Source of the DNA: Cervus elaphus
Lineage: Eukaryota; Chordata; Mammalia; Artiodactyla; Cervidae
Direction of reading: 5' to 3'
NCBI RefSeq assembly: GCF_910594005.1
Contig: NC_057831.1
Coordinates: forward strand, 42,676,001-42,740,000
Length of the DNA: 64,000 nucleotides
The notes under the pieces were generated by a model, which was given only the letters and a program-made list of their open reading frames with translations, was not told the DNA's origin and did not search any database. This document shows positions 1 through 10,914 of this stretch, piece by piece. Position numbers and translations under genes: made by a program. Position 1 is the first letter of the stretch. Each line of letters starts with the position of its first letter.

Positions 1-599
1 TTGCATTAAGCCTTTCTCACTCCATCCTTGTCCTGTAATATTAGAAGCTGAGGTTTTCATCTGAGGAATTACAGTAAATGCTACAGGCACAAGCAAACAG
101 ATAATGGTGTTTATGATGCCTGTTATTTGAAGAATTAAAAGTTCTGAGTGAATCTGTCTCACAGTTAATAAAAGCAATAGAGCCCTGAGTGAAATATTGC
201 CTCTTCGTTCTTTTTATAGTGTCACTATCTCTTCTTGTATCCTCTTCCTTCTCTCAGCTGCTTTTATTTTGGGTGTGAGAAGGGGAGGCAGGATGCTTTC
301 TGTCAAATAATTTACTCTGCTTGCTTGCTTTTTTCTTTGTCTATATTTTTCTTTCCATTACCTTGTGCATTTTCTTTTCTGAAAAGAAGAATATGAATAA
401 TGTGAATATGAATCACTCAGGTTAGAATTAGCACTAGAGAGCATTTGGTTTAAATACTTAAATATTTCCGTTTCTCAGACAAGGAAATAGAATCAAAGGG
501 CGCAATCGAAGCAGAGCTAGGAGTACCCTCTCTTGACACCACAAAAACAATAGCTAGTATTCACTGAGCATTGGCTAGAGGGCAGGAAAACTCTAAGCA
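1..599. other. No recognised feature
   Basis: AT-rich single-copy-looking DNA. I recognise no repeat family and see no open frame of 60 codons or more starting here. Confidence 0.5.
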
Positions 600-945
600 T
601 TCATGTGCATTAACTCTTGTGTGTGTTCCAATAAAACTTTATTTATAAAAAAAAGGCAGTAAGCCAGTTCCAGCTATGGGTGGGTTTCTGTGTGCTGAGC
701 TAAATTGCTTCAGTCGTGTCTGACTCTTGTGACCCTATGGACTATAGTCCGCCAGGACCCTCTGTCCATGGGGTTCTCCAGACAGGAATACTGGAGTGGG
801 TTGCTATGCCCTCCTCCGGGGGATCTCCCCGACCCAGGGATCAAACCCCATCTCTTACATCTCCTTCACTGGCAGGCATGTTCTTTACCACTAGGGCCAC
901 CTGGAAAGCTCCATGGGTGTTAGTTTGCCAACCTCTAATTCTTCT
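600..945 (+). mobile_element. hAT-type DNA transposon remnant (MER58-like), split by a SINE
   Basis: The left part contains TTCCAATAAAACTTTATTTA and the right part resumes with TAGTTTGCCAACCTCTA. In the mammalian hAT consensus I recall, these two blocks lie close together near one end. A Bov-tA SINE (683-912) sits between them. The family name is from memory; the split itself is seen directly. Confidence 0.5.
683..912 (-). mobile_element. Bov-tA SINE
   Basis: Reverse complement of a tRNA-derived Bov-tA element: the CCACCTGG head end lies at right, and the GTCGTGTCTGACTC tail region shared with BovB lies at left. The direct repeat ATGGGTG at 676-682 and 913-919 is a plausible short target-site duplication. 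It interrupts an older DNA transposon. The two open frames of 72 and 83 codons here are chance frames through the SINE. Confidence 0.9.
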
Positions 946-984
946 GAGCTTCAGACTGATTGTGTAAGATCGGGCCTGCTATTC

Positions 985-1062
985 TTGTCACCCCCATTTT
1001 ACAGATGAGTAAACTGAGGGACAGAATGACTAGGCAATGTACCCAAAGGTGAATACTCAATG
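985..1062 (-). mobile_element. MIR SINE fragment
   Basis: CCCCCATTTTACAGATGAG followed by AAACTGAGGGACAGA matches the conserved antisense MIR core. Short and diverged. Confidence 0.6.
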
Positions 1063-2283
1063 AGTGCTTCCATGTGAAGAAAGTTGTTTGACCTGGACCT
1101 ACATCCTCTGCTGCACACAAGTATCTGAAAATCTCCACATTCTTTCCTTTCCTTTCCTTCCCTGGGATATTTTCTTGGAGGAAAAATATCCATGTTAGTG
1201 TGTAGAATCTTACACACAAGGATGTACTGTGGACTTATTTTGGATGGTGAGTTTTAAAGTTTGTTTTCTTTCTATGGTTGGCAGTGCTGTTTAGCGCTGT
1301 TTGGTCTTTTGTGGTGAATGCAAAAGAAGCAGCTGATATGGTGCTTGCCTTTGAAAAGGTTAAAAATTTAGTTATGAAGCCGAAGAAATTAAAATCAGAT
1401 AAAAATTTACTGAATAATTACTACATGCCAGTCCAAAATCTTCTTTAACTTATGATCAAGTCAAGATTCAAAAGGCTGTTCATTAGCTTATTTGTTCAGA
1501 AGTCCCAGGATACCCGACAAGCAATCTCTGTCAGCATATTTATGTCAAGTTTTGTAAAAGAACTGTGATTATTTGACAGTTACAATTTTTAAAAACTTCT
1601 TAAACATTTTTCCCCAATATGCTTGCATTTTTATTTTTTTAAATAAAAAATAAGTTGATAGCACAATACTGCTTCAGACATGCCATTAATTAATGAAAGA
1701 CTCGATCCCCACATCTCAAGGGACCATGCCCAACCATCTGTTGATGGCCAGCAGATTGCTTCCTTTTCACCCGAGTGGAAATCTTTGTTACAATGCAAGT
1801 TCGTAAATTGACTGTTCTTAAGTGAGGAGACTTCTAGATTATACATTACAGGTGATACAAAAGATTACAAAAATATTTGAAACAAAAATTCTATGTTTCA
1901 GGAATAGAGAATCTAGTTACAGAGAGGAGACATGATCACATTTCTGAGACTCCTCCCAATTATTCTATGAATTCATACAAGGGTTAGCTTACTTTCTTAT
2001 AAGTGAAGTCATTCACAATCTGTCCATAAGTGAGATGATATGGATGTGCGCCATTTGATTGCAGAGAAAGAGTTACCTGCTTGGGTGTCAGGCAGAAGAA
2101 TGTATTTGAGCTGAACCCTAAAAGCTGAGTAACATTTAGAAAGGTAGGTAGGACTGAGGAAACAAATTGGCTCATCCATTTCAAGGTCAAAACCAATTAT
2201 GGAGTCAATCATAGCTGGAGCGAACTCGGACTTTCCTTCCACTGCCCCTGCCCCATCCCTCTGTATTTGCTGTGAGGTGGTGG
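1063..2283. other. No recognised feature; pyrimidine tract at 1143-1162
   Basis: I recognise no repeat apart from a short TTTCC-type tract near 1143-1162. Open frames here do not exceed about 77 codons and resemble no known protein. Confidence 0.45.
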
Positions 2284-2634
2284 CTGTTCAGTTGCTCAGT
2301 CATGTCTGATACTTTGCAGCCCCATGGACTGCAGCACGCCAGGCTTCCCTGTCTTTCACCATCTCCCGGAGTGTGCTTAAACTCATACTCACTGAGTCGA
2401 TGATGCCATCCAACAATCTCATCCTCTGTTGCCCCCTTCTCCTCCTGCGCTCAATCTGTCCCAGCATCAGGGTCTTTTTTTGATGAGTTGGCTCTTCACA
2501 TCAAAGGGCCCAAGTATTGGAACTTCAGCTGCAGCATCAGTCCTTCCAGTGAATATTCAGGGTTGATTTCCTTTAGGATGGACTGGTTTGATCTCCTTGC
2601 TGTCCAAGGGACTCTCAAGAGTCTTCTCCAGGAC
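2284..2634 (-). mobile_element. BovB (RTE) LINE 3' end, 5'-truncated
   Basis: The minus strand encodes the C-terminus of the BovB endonuclease-reverse transcriptase ORF. The piece LLRVPWTARRSNQSILKEIN is followed by EYSLEGLMLQLKFQYLGPLM. The tail end (TTCAGTTGCTCAGTCATGTC on the plus strand) lies at left, so the element points left. It stops abruptly near 2634 at unrelated sequence. It is a dead, short copy; frameshifts separate the coding blocks. Confidence 0.9.
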
Positions 2635-2880
2635 CCGTGGGAAAGGAGCAGTGACCCCACAAGAGTCTGAGCCAGAGTTGCTGATATGATTGGTCGGATA
2701 AAAGCAGACTTTGGAGCCACACCACTGTCACAGGCAGGCTTACAGTCCTTACACGTGGGAGTGGCTTCTTTCCTTTGTCCTTTGGCTGTCTCTTCCTTTG
2801 ATAAGCCGATTTCGGCAGGGCCTGCCATTCTAGTGACTCCTGGTTTCCTGGTTAATTATTTTTCAGTCTCTGAGTGTGTT
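2635..2880. other. Unidentified segment abutting BovB
   Basis: Relatively GC-rich sequence containing GGAGCAGTGACCCCACAAGA, a string I associate with ruminant repeats but cannot assign. It may be part of a second mobile element or a rearranged BovB neighbour. Confidence 0.3.
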
Positions 2881-3689
2881 ATAAGGTAGGCGACTCAGGC
2901 CCAGGCCCACCCTCTGGATTTCCTCCTCATTCCTGGTCTTATTCTCTCTTCTCCGTATCCTGCCACCTCTCTTCCATTCCTCTCCACATAAATTTGACAG
3001 CATATAATTGACCCAGAATTTAGACTTACAGGAAGAGAGCAGGAGTCTTAGACCCTGCCTATGTCTTGAGACAAAAGCAAACTTGCTCCAGTTCTGCCAT
3101 GTAACAGAGTAAAATAGTAGGAGGATCTGTGCTTTATTAATTTAGTGGTTCTTTTATTCTAAACATCCTGCTTCTGTATTTTGCATAAATGTCTCTTGGG
3201 AACCTAATGGGGAAATAAGGATATTTGTTAGACTGAGATTTAATGTGTCTTAATTCCTTGACTATCAAATCTTTACTGTTACTCCCTAAAATGAATAACT
3301 GTTTATCCTGGAAGAGGACACCTCAAGTTGAACCTTGTGCCAATAGATTTAAAACTATTAGATAACTTAATTATAGCAGTTTGTGGTAGTCTTAAAATAA
3401 TTATGTTCTTTACATTCTATTTCTGATAAATTTGATAGTTTATTTCCTAAGTGATGGAGATTAGATGTTTTAATAGCTCTAATTCTGTTAGTCACTGGAC
3501 TATCCATGTGTGTACGTACATACAAATCTCACCCAGTGAACGTGGTAATGCCATGTTGATTTTTATGATGTCTGGTCATCACACAACTTGACCTATGTGA
3601 TTTCAGTTTTAAAGGGATCCTACTTTAGGTCAAATTCATAAAGACTAAATTGTATAACTCAAAGTTGGCATAGTAGATGCTAACCAAAC
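2881..3689. other. No recognised feature
   Basis: C/T-rich at 2915-2990, then AT-rich. No repeat recognised, and no open frame of 60 codons or more starts here. Confidence 0.45.
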
Positions 3690-4137
3690 AGCAGCTAGAC
3701 CATGTTTCTCAAATTATGATCTGTGATCTGGTCTGCCAGTGTATCAGAGCCACCTAGAACTCATGTCAAATAAGCAGATTCACCTACTTTAGCCCAGAGC
3801 CACTCACACAGTTTGGGATAAGATATAAGAATCTATGGGCTTCCCCAGTGTTTCAGCAGTAAAGAAGTCTGCCTGCTATGCGGGAGATGGGGGTTCGGTC
3901 CCTGGGTCAGGAAGATCCCCTGGAGGTCCTCCTCCAGGGGAGGTCAACAATAGAGATCAATAATGGCAACCAGTGCCAGTATTCTTGCCTGGAGAAGCCC
4001 ATGGACAGAGGAGCCTGGCGGGCTATAGTCCATAGGGTTGCAAAAAGTTGGACACGACTCAGGTGACTTAGCACATAGAATCTATATTTTAATACACTCC
4101 TTAATGTGATTATTATGACCACACAAATTTGAGAACC
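3690..4137 (+). mobile_element. MER5-like hAT remnant split by a SINE
   Basis: The left half has TTTCTCAAATTATGATCTGTG and the right half ends ATTTGAGAACCAATTTTT. These resemble the two terminal regions of MER5 (CTCAAAGTGTGG...TTTGAGAACCA), which are inverted repeats of each other. The middle is displaced by the Bov-tA at 3837-4076. Confidence 0.55.
3837..4076 (+). mobile_element. Bov-tA SINE with target-site duplication
   Basis: Starts GGGCTTCCCCAGTG and ends with GACACGACTCAGGTGACTTAGCAC. A perfect 9-bp repeat, AGAATCTAT, flanks it at 3828-3836 and 4077-4085. This fixes both ends and shows insertion into the MER5-like element by target-primed reverse transcription. Confidence 0.95.
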
Positions 4138-5126
4138 AATTTTTCTAGGCTCTGTATGTGTCGATGCTGCACATATAGAAGTCTAGATGTTGTCCAGATG
4201 TGAGATTCTGCACAGCTCACTAAGCCGCAGTCCTGACTCCACCCTCGAGCTGTGCTCTCTGATGAGGAATCTGTCTAGTCTAGTCTCACTGGACAATTCT
4301 TTCTACAAGTTTCTTCACTGCATCTACCGTATCTGCAATCTGACCATTTGTGTGAAGGTGATGGGATGTGAGAGTGGCAGTTTTAATAAAGTCTCCAAGC
4401 ATTAATTTCTTAAATTCAGCAGATTTAAAGGCAAGTCCATAGTCTACATGAGATTGTGTAGCAATTTATGCATTGCAAATAACTAGCAGAGTGCACAACT
4501 GCGGCAAGTATTTAAGCAAATTAGAAGAACTTTGAGACTTTTTGATAAGTCCTGGAATAACCCTGGTGAGTCAATCTAAATTCTTGACCAATGTCTCATT
4601 TCCCAGGGAGTGGTTGGTTTATTTGACAGGAAAATGCCAGATATGTTTTAGTTTTTCACTGTGTTTTCTGTCACCATTATCAGAATCGATTTGAAACCAT
4701 AGCTAAAAGCTAAGCCAACACTTTATGTAGTTTGGCCAAGATAATAAGATGTCTGCTTTCTGCAATGTTGATTCTTGAGCATATTGAAAATTGATTCACA
4801 GTACCTTCTATCATCTAGCTTTATTTTATTCATACAAAAATGCAGTGCTTTGGAAGGTAACAAGCAGATGACCAGCAATTTTCAGAAACCACACTTTATT
4901 AAATGATATAATGTGTTTCAAGTATTCAACACAAAGCCTGATGCATGGCATAATTGAATCATATAATAGTACAGAAAAAAATTTAGATTAGTTAACCCTA
5001 CTTTATTTTCTCCATAATATAAGGTGGCAACTCAATAAGACAATAAGGTATAAATAAACACTTTTGGCGAAGAATTTCAGCACTAAGCTATCCACATGAA
5101 AGTTACAAAAAGCAAAGAATGGTTCC
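4138..5126. other. No recognised feature
   Basis: AT-rich. One frame of 72 codons (4187-4405) has no recognisable domain. No repeat family recognised. Confidence 0.45.
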
Positions 5127-5272
5127 TAAAAAGACTGATGCCTAACAATACTATTAGCCTGCTTCTTCCTTTCCTGAGGAGTCCACTTTCCAAAGCCTCT
5201 AAAAAGATTGATGCCTAATAATACTCTGAGCCTACTTCTTCCTTTCCTGAGAAGCCCGCCTTCCAAAGCCTG
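5127..5272. repeat. Imperfect tandem duplication, 2 x 73 bp
   Basis: Copy 1 (5127-5199) and copy 2 (5200-5272) align without gaps. Both contain GATGCCTAA, CTTCTTCCTTTCCTGAG and TTCCAAAGCCT. I count roughly 10-11 differences, about 85% identity, so the duplication is old. The unit is not a microsatellite and matches no transposon I know. Confidence 0.9.
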
Positions 5273-6269
5273 TAAAAGCTAAGAATGTCAGTTCCTTGCT
5301 GGCCTGGCCTCCCTAGCTGTTATGGCATTGGACTGTGTTCCAATACTAACCAGTGGAACCTGAGACCAAAACTGATAAGGTCATTTGTTAAAGACTTTCC
5401 ATTCTGATGGAAGAGAAGGACAAACAGGGACCATTTTTTTTTTTTGTTTTACATATTTTTGTGTGTGAGGATGTGATGTTTGGTGCTATGGCAGCTATCT
5501 TTACACCATGAGGATAGGTCCAAGAGCAATACAGAGAAGCTGACCCAGAATCCTGTTATTGGTGAGCTATTGAGAGCACCCCAGAGCCACTCGAATTCCT
5601 TTTTCTGTGAGACAAACAAACCTTTATTTCAAAACCTCCTAGGTTCTGACTATTCCATTACTTGAAATCAAACATATACTCTCGGTTATATGTTTATAAC
5701 AGCTACACTTTCCTTTTAGAATGAAAGCTCCATGAAGACAGGGATCAAGTCTCCTTCACTCCAGATTACAGTGACTTTAACACAATGGAAGCTTATTTCT
5801 CTGTTAAACAAAGTCTGAGCTACTATGATGGTTGTATGATGTTATCATGTGAACATGCTCCTTTTATGTTGTTGCTCTGCCTTCCCTAAGGTGCTGCCTT
5901 CATCCCAAAAGTCAAGAGGGCTCCTTGGGATGTCTACATTCCAGCCAGCAGTAAGGCAGGAAGGAAAGAGGAGAGTGCCCTATTCTTTTAAAGACAGAAC
6001 TCAGAAGTTCCACCATGACTTGGCTCATCATCCTATTGGTCAGAACTTAACCTACGAGGCACAGATACAGAGATAGCTGAGAAAGAGGTTGTTACTCTGT
6101 GTAGCCAGGTGCCCAGATAAAAATTCCACTATTATGCTGAAATAAAAAGTGAGTATTGGGACACAAAGAGCAGTTTCTTTCATAACATCACAAAAGAGAA
6201 TAGCAAGTATGAATAGATTTGAAATATGTTAAAAAAAAGCTACACAAAACAATGAGATCTTGGTTTATG
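5273..6269. other. Mostly unrecognised; possible L2 scrap near 5718-5775
   Basis: The string AATGAAAGCTCCATGAAGACAGGGATCAA (two overlapping blocks, 5720-5748) resembles the sense L2 3' end (AAGCTCCATGAGGGCAGGGA). The rest is unassigned. Frames of 61 and 75 codons here look like chance. Confidence 0.35.
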
Positions 6270-6475
6270 CCATTCACTCTATTAAGCCCTTTTACAAAAT
6301 TATCTCAACCACCGTTCATAGTAACATTACAACATAGCTAGTGTTATTATCCTTACTTTGCAGATGTAGACAAAGAAACTCAGAGTTTGAGCAAGTTGCC
6401 CAGGGTCCTACATTGAATAACTGATGTAACTTGTATTTAAATCAGAGTTCATGCTCTGATGTTAAGATCTGTCTG
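6270..6475 (-). mobile_element. MIR SINE, antisense
   Basis: The order AACATAGCTAGTGTTATTAT, then TTTGCAGATGTAGACAAAG, then AGCAAGTTGCCCAGGGTC matches the antisense MIR pattern (ATTATCCCCATTTTACAGATGAG...AACTTGCCCAAGGTC). Confidence 0.75.
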
Positions 6476-7449
6476 GCTCACTGCCTCCAGTCCTTGCCTA
6501 ACAGCCTTGCCCTAACCTTACATTCTGTGTTATGTTTACTCCCTCTTTATATTTTTCTTGTGAACTACAAAGCCTTACATTTTCTACTGATTACTTTTGT
6601 TCCAGTTTTTTGCTTCTCTCGTCTTACTCTCTACCCTTTGTCTTTATAGCACCAATCCCTAAATGGTACATATCTCTTTCTCTCCTTATTTATTCCTTAA
6701 GGCCAGTTATTAAGGAATTGTCTTCCCACTCCAAACTGACCCTTCTCTTGTCCCTTGTGTGACGCAGGCAGTGGGACCCTACAGCCACCTATCCGCTTTG
6801 CCCACTGCTCTCTGTTAAGTCTTGCCGAAAGGAAACACTAGAGGGACACTGTGAGCAAGACGGGAGGGGAGAAGGTACCTGTTCCTGTTTTTTCCTTCTT
6901 GCTTTATTCAATCTCCAGTTCCTGTCCTTATTACTTAGGGGGTGCTTCTTCACCCCAGCAGCTGAAAGCACGTTGAAGTTTTTCAAAGTCTTGTAGGACC
7001 AGTCCCATCACATCCCCTAAGAAAGACCAGCTTCAGCCATGCAGCACTCCCTCCTCGGAAGTCCGAGTTGAGTTTCAGCCTTTTGGGGGTCTTTGTTGTG
7101 TTTTAATGGTGCTCATCTGTCGCCTTAGTTTTCTCAGCCCTATGGGTGGTAGCTACGTGGTGCAATGGCTATCTTCCTAACACGTCACAGTTGTCAAGTT
7201 ATGCTAAGTCAGTTTTGGTTTAACTTTTTTCCTTCTCGGTCATTTATTGGCTTAGTTTAATTTTTCTGATTAGACCTATGTTTCCATTTTTAGGAAAAAG
7301 AAGCAGCTTCACAGACAGTCCTTGATTGAGGGCAGGATCCCATCAGTATGTCTCCATGCAGAGGTGGGGCCACTCTCGGGAACAGAGTGGGAAGTGGAAC
7401 ATGGGGGGTGAATCATGTCCTTTTTGAACATTCCTCAGAGACCGGAGTG
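6476..7449. other. Unassigned; pyrimidine-rich left third
   Basis: 6480-6700 is C/T-rich and may be a decayed sense L2 3' region, but no block is convincing. The remainder shows no repeat and no credible coding frame. Confidence 0.35.
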
Positions 7450-7660
7450 GGGCTTCCCAGGTGGTACAGTGGTAAAGAACCCGCCTGCCAATGCAGGAGG
7501 CATGGGTTCAATCCCTGCATTGGGAAGATCCCCTGGAGGAGGAAATGGTGACTCACTCCAGTATTCTTGCCTGGAAAATTCCATGGCCAGCGGACCCTGG
7601 AAGGCTACAGTCCATGGGGTTGCAAAGAGTCGGACATGGCTGAGCACACAGGCACATAGA
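7450..7660 (+). mobile_element. Bov-tA SINE
   Basis: Runs from GGGCTTCCCAGGTGGTACAG through the box-B-like GGGTTCAATCCC to GAGTCGGACATGGCTGAGCA. Full length for the family. I see no clear target-site duplication. Overlapping frames of 67-88 codons on both strands are artefacts of the SINE. Confidence 0.92.
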
Positions 7661-8038
7661 AGCAAGCCCGGTTTTTTCTGACTGAGTTGCTCTCACACTT
7701 ACGCTCCGGTGAACTCAGAAGCACTTCAAACCTGAAAGCACCTTTGTTTTCAAGTATTTCTCTGAGGAAGAAAAATCTGACTGACTCGACTCACTCAATG
7801 GAAAGGAAAACCGAGGTGGAGCAAGGAAGCTGGGCAAGCTTTCCAATTAGACTGAAGCCAGGACAAGAATCCTCTGATATTTGGACAGTTTTCTTCTAAC
7901 TCCTCCTAGGTAGGAGGGGGTGGTGGTGGCAGGAAAATTGACCACTGAGAGCAAGGTTGTTCCTCTTCTTTGACCTTTCTCACTGGCAAGTACAGCCCTT
8001 CATTTTCCTGGCCTGCTCGTCTGGTACTTTCCACAGGC

Positions 8039-8061
8039 AAAAAAAAAAAAAAAAAAAAAAA
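8039..8061. repeat. Poly(A) tract
   Basis: About 23 consecutive A. I recognise no retroelement body to its left, so it is either a simple repeat or the tail of a copy too decayed to identify. Confidence 0.85.
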
Positions 8062-8099
8062 TTCAGAGAAAGAAAATAAAGGGAGATCAAAGGCTTGTA

Positions 8100-8580
8100 T
8101 AATTTCACTTCTCAGGGAGGAGAGAGAACCTCGCCTAGCAGCCTGCTTCTCAGGAGTTATCCAAACCGCCCCCGTCTCTGTGGTCCGCAGTGGTTTGGAA
8201 GCAGCAGCGTGGTGTCGGCTCTTCTTTCCACAGTCGCGAATGACACCAGCGGAGGCTTAGGCAGACAAGATAAACACCCACTTGGAGGATCCAGGCGGCG
8301 AGAGTAAGCCCTGGGACTCCCACCAAGACCACGGGGACTGCACATCTAGGTTCTTTGATGTTGTGGAGGATCGGAGCCCCGTGTTCATTTGGTGCAAAGG
8401 ACTGATTTGGATATTGGTGGCCCAATGGCTGTATTTGAGCGTGTCAGCAGGTGATGTTTCTTTGACGATGTCCAGCACTGTGGCCTCCATGGCTCAATAA
8501 CTGACTGATTGCGTCTCTAAGCAACTACGTTTTCTTTTTCTTTTCTCTTTTGATAAGAGCTGATCTTGCACGAAAGAGGC
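8100..8580. promoter_or_regulatory. CpG-richer island-like block, possible regulatory element
   Basis: By hand I count about 19 CpG in 480 bases, including the palindrome TCGCGA at 8234-8239. The flanking DNA is strongly CpG-depleted. Stop codons are sparse on both strands, giving overlapping frames of 62-96 codons, none recognisable. I see no repeat here. It could be an eroded CpG island, an enhancer or a non-coding RNA exon. The role is inferred only from composition. Confidence 0.3.
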
Positions 8581-9160
8581 TGGATGATATGATAAGTTGC
8601 TTTGAAGATGGAGTGATATTTAATATTTTGAGTGACTGCTTCTTGTTGAAGCAATTGGGTTCTTCAAGGACATGCTATACATGTTTAAAATGAGATGACT
8701 GGGGCTGCCACTGGATAATCGACTGTGAAATAAGCCTGTAGGAAAGGACAATTACTCCTGGGGCCTCAAATGCAAGAAAGCCCTCCTGAGGCAGGAAGGG
8801 GAGGGTCCTGTCGGGTTCTAGTCAGGAGTGAAAATGACAGTTGCTTCACTGCTCAGCATGGGCTGGAGTCTGCACTGTAAACCCAGTCCCTGGGGTTACA
8901 GAGAGGTAGGTACAGCCCAGTCAACCACCAGTTGTTCACGGTATGAGTGACCTTTGTGAACAACCCACTTGTCCATCCTAACATTAACTAATTATCCAGA
9001 AACCAGTTGTCAAGAACCTACTATGTACCAGGTATATACATAGGTACTAGAAACAAGGGAACACACAGTATTACGCTCTTTAAGCACAGTTAGGCATCAA
9101 AGGAGAGAAAGAGAATGCACTGATATTTATTAAAGCTATAACTATACTTATATAGTATAT
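8581..9160. other. No recognised feature
   Basis: No repeat family and no frame of note. Confidence 0.45.
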
Positions 9161-9169
9161 AAACTATGT

Positions 9170-9412
9170 CTGCATGCATGCTAATTTCCTTCAGTTGTGT
9201 GACCCTATGGTTACATAGGTCTCTTTGTGACCCTACGGACCATAGCTTGCCAGGCTCCTCTGTCCATGGGGATTCTCCAGGCGAGAATACTGAAATGAAT
9301 GGCCATGCCCTTCTCCAGGAGATCTTCCCAATCCAGGGATCGAACCCACGTCTCTCATGTCTCCCGCATTGGCAGGTGGGTTCTTTACCCACTAGCACCA
9401 CCTGGGAAGCCC
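9170..9412 (-). mobile_element. Bov-tA SINE with target-site duplication
   Basis: Antisense Bov-tA with its head (CACCTGGGAAGCCC) at right. A perfect 9-bp repeat, AAACTATGT, lies at 9161-9169 and 9413-9421. The internal segment near 9195-9240 carries a small duplication of GTGACCCTA. Confidence 0.94.
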
Positions 9413-9454
9413 AAACTATGTATTATAGGCCAGAAATTACTATCTTTTTAATCT

Positions 9455-9600
9455 CCTCAACCATTTTATAAAATAAGTGTCATGTCCATTTTACAGAAGA
9501 TAAACCTGAGACTTGGAGCGGTGAAATAACTAGCTGGCAGAGTGCAATGTTGAGATTCAGCCCAGGCTGCCTACACGTGTCCCCACTGCCCCGTGATGCA
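9455..9600 (-). mobile_element. MIR SINE, antisense
   Basis: TGTCCATTTTACAGAAGATAA followed by AACTAGCTGGCAGAGTGCAA and GAGATTCAGCCCAGGC follows the antisense MIR order. Confidence 0.65.
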
Positions 9601-9604
9601 GTGG

Positions 9605-10093
9605 AGAGCAGCTTGGAAGGTAGCTGTGACCGGGACTTTGTTCTCTCACAGCCACAAATCTCGAAAGCCTCATGACTAATGTGGCCGTTTTTATTTCTTT
9701 CTTTTAATGGAGAAACTTTTTTTTTTTTTCTTCTTCTAAACTAATCAAGGATTCTAAAAGCTGCTCAGGAGGTTTTAGTGAGAGGTACATACTGAAGTCA
9801 CATCAAATTAAATGCACAATTACAATGACAGTTCGCCAATACCCAAACCCGAGGCACCATATTGAACAAACCCCATAGAAATTTAAGCCAACGCTTGACC
9901 TAAAACTGCAGCTGATATTTGAAATGCCAAATGAATTCAAGAAATCCCGTGGATGGCTCCAGGATTCAGCAGGCTACAGTGTAAGATGACAACAGTAGGC
10001 AGTCCTTCTGAGCTGAGGGACGCTTTTTCCTTATCAGTATTTCATTGTTCCCTACTGATAAATGCCCTTATCAGTCATAAAACAGTTTCCTTA
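9605..10093. other. No recognised feature; T-run near 9718
   Basis: Contains a run of about 13 T near 9718-9730. Otherwise unassigned. Confidence 0.45.
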
Positions 10094-10095
10094 AA

Positions 10096-10144
10096 ACACA
10101 CACACACTCACGCATGCATGCACGTCAACACACACACACACATA
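10096..10144. repeat. Interrupted (CA)n microsatellite
   Basis: Two CA runs flank a GCATGCATGCACG interruption. Likely length-variable. Confidence 0.85.
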
Positions 10145-10445
10145 CTCTAAAGCAGGAAAGATATTTTCTTTAAAAAGATTTTTGCCATCAATAAAATCTC
10201 TGAGTAATATTTAGGACATGTTATAAAATAAATTTTTCATTTGTTTCTGTTAGTTTCTCTGTGTTCAGACTCTGTTTAATTCATCCTGGAAAAATTTCTC
10301 AAACCATCACTTGTTATCATTAGCACTTTAATCCTATAACAGGTTTTCTGAATGCTGTGGTTTGGATCACTCAAACCACCAACTTCCTTCTAGTTGAAGA
10401 AGTTAAAAAGGTGAAAACTACATTAAAACTACATTTCCTAGAATT
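10145..10445. other. No recognised feature
   Basis: AT-rich, with no repeat or credible frame. Confidence 0.45.
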
Positions 10446-10455
10446 CTTTATGGAT

Positions 10456-10664
10456 GTTGTTGTTGTTCATTTGCTATGTTGTGTCTGAATCTTTGCAACC
10501 CCATGGATTGCAGCATGCCAGGCTTCCCTGTCCTTCACTATCTCTCAGAGTTTGCTCAAACTCATGTCTACTGAGTCAGTAATGCCATCCAATCATTTCA
10601 TCCTCTCTCACCCCTTCTCCTCCTACCCTCAATCTTTCCCAGCATTGGGGTCTTTTCCAATGAG
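10456..10664 (-). mobile_element. BovB 3' end, truncated
   Basis: Antisense BovB: tail GTTGTTGTTCATTTGCTATG at left, then GCCAGGCTTCCCTGTCCTTC, stopping at CTTTTCCAATGAGT. It covers only the extreme 3' part. It abuts a Bov-tA head-to-head, and the pair is flanked by one direct repeat (10446-10455 and 10864-10873). Confidence 0.9.
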
Positions 10665-10863
10665 TGGTGGCTCAGATGGTAAAGAATTTGCCTGCAATGC
10701 AGGAGACCTGGGTTCCATCCCTGGGTTGGGAAGATTCCCTGGAGAAGGGAATGACTACCCACTCCAGCATTCTTGCTTGGAGAATTCCATGGACAGAGGA
10801 AACTGGGAGGCTAACAGTCTATGAGGTCACAAAGAGTCGGACACGACTGAGCAACTAACACAT
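10665..10863 (+). mobile_element. Bov-tA SINE, slightly 5'-truncated
   Basis: Begins GGTGGCTCAGATGGTAAAG, missing the first GGGCTTCCC, and ends GACTGAGCAACTAACACA. No BovB sequence resumes on its right, so it is not simply nested in the BovB at 10456-10664. Confidence 0.92.
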
Positions 10864-10914
10864 CCTTATGGATAGGGCTTTGGGTTTGAATTAGGGGCTA
10901 CCAATGAGTGATTT

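Noticed and set aside
705..967. Overlapping frames giving GFSRQEYWSGLL-like peptides (also near 7435, 9166, 14435, 18457, 24501, 47130 and 62455)
   Set aside because: They are translations of Bov-tA SINEs. Similar peptides recur at every SINE in matching frames and do not indicate a gene.
7450..7660. Possible tRNA gene (box-B-like GGTTCAATCCC)
   Set aside because: The box belongs to the tRNA-derived head of Bov-tA. No cloverleaf or anticodon arm can be folded across it.
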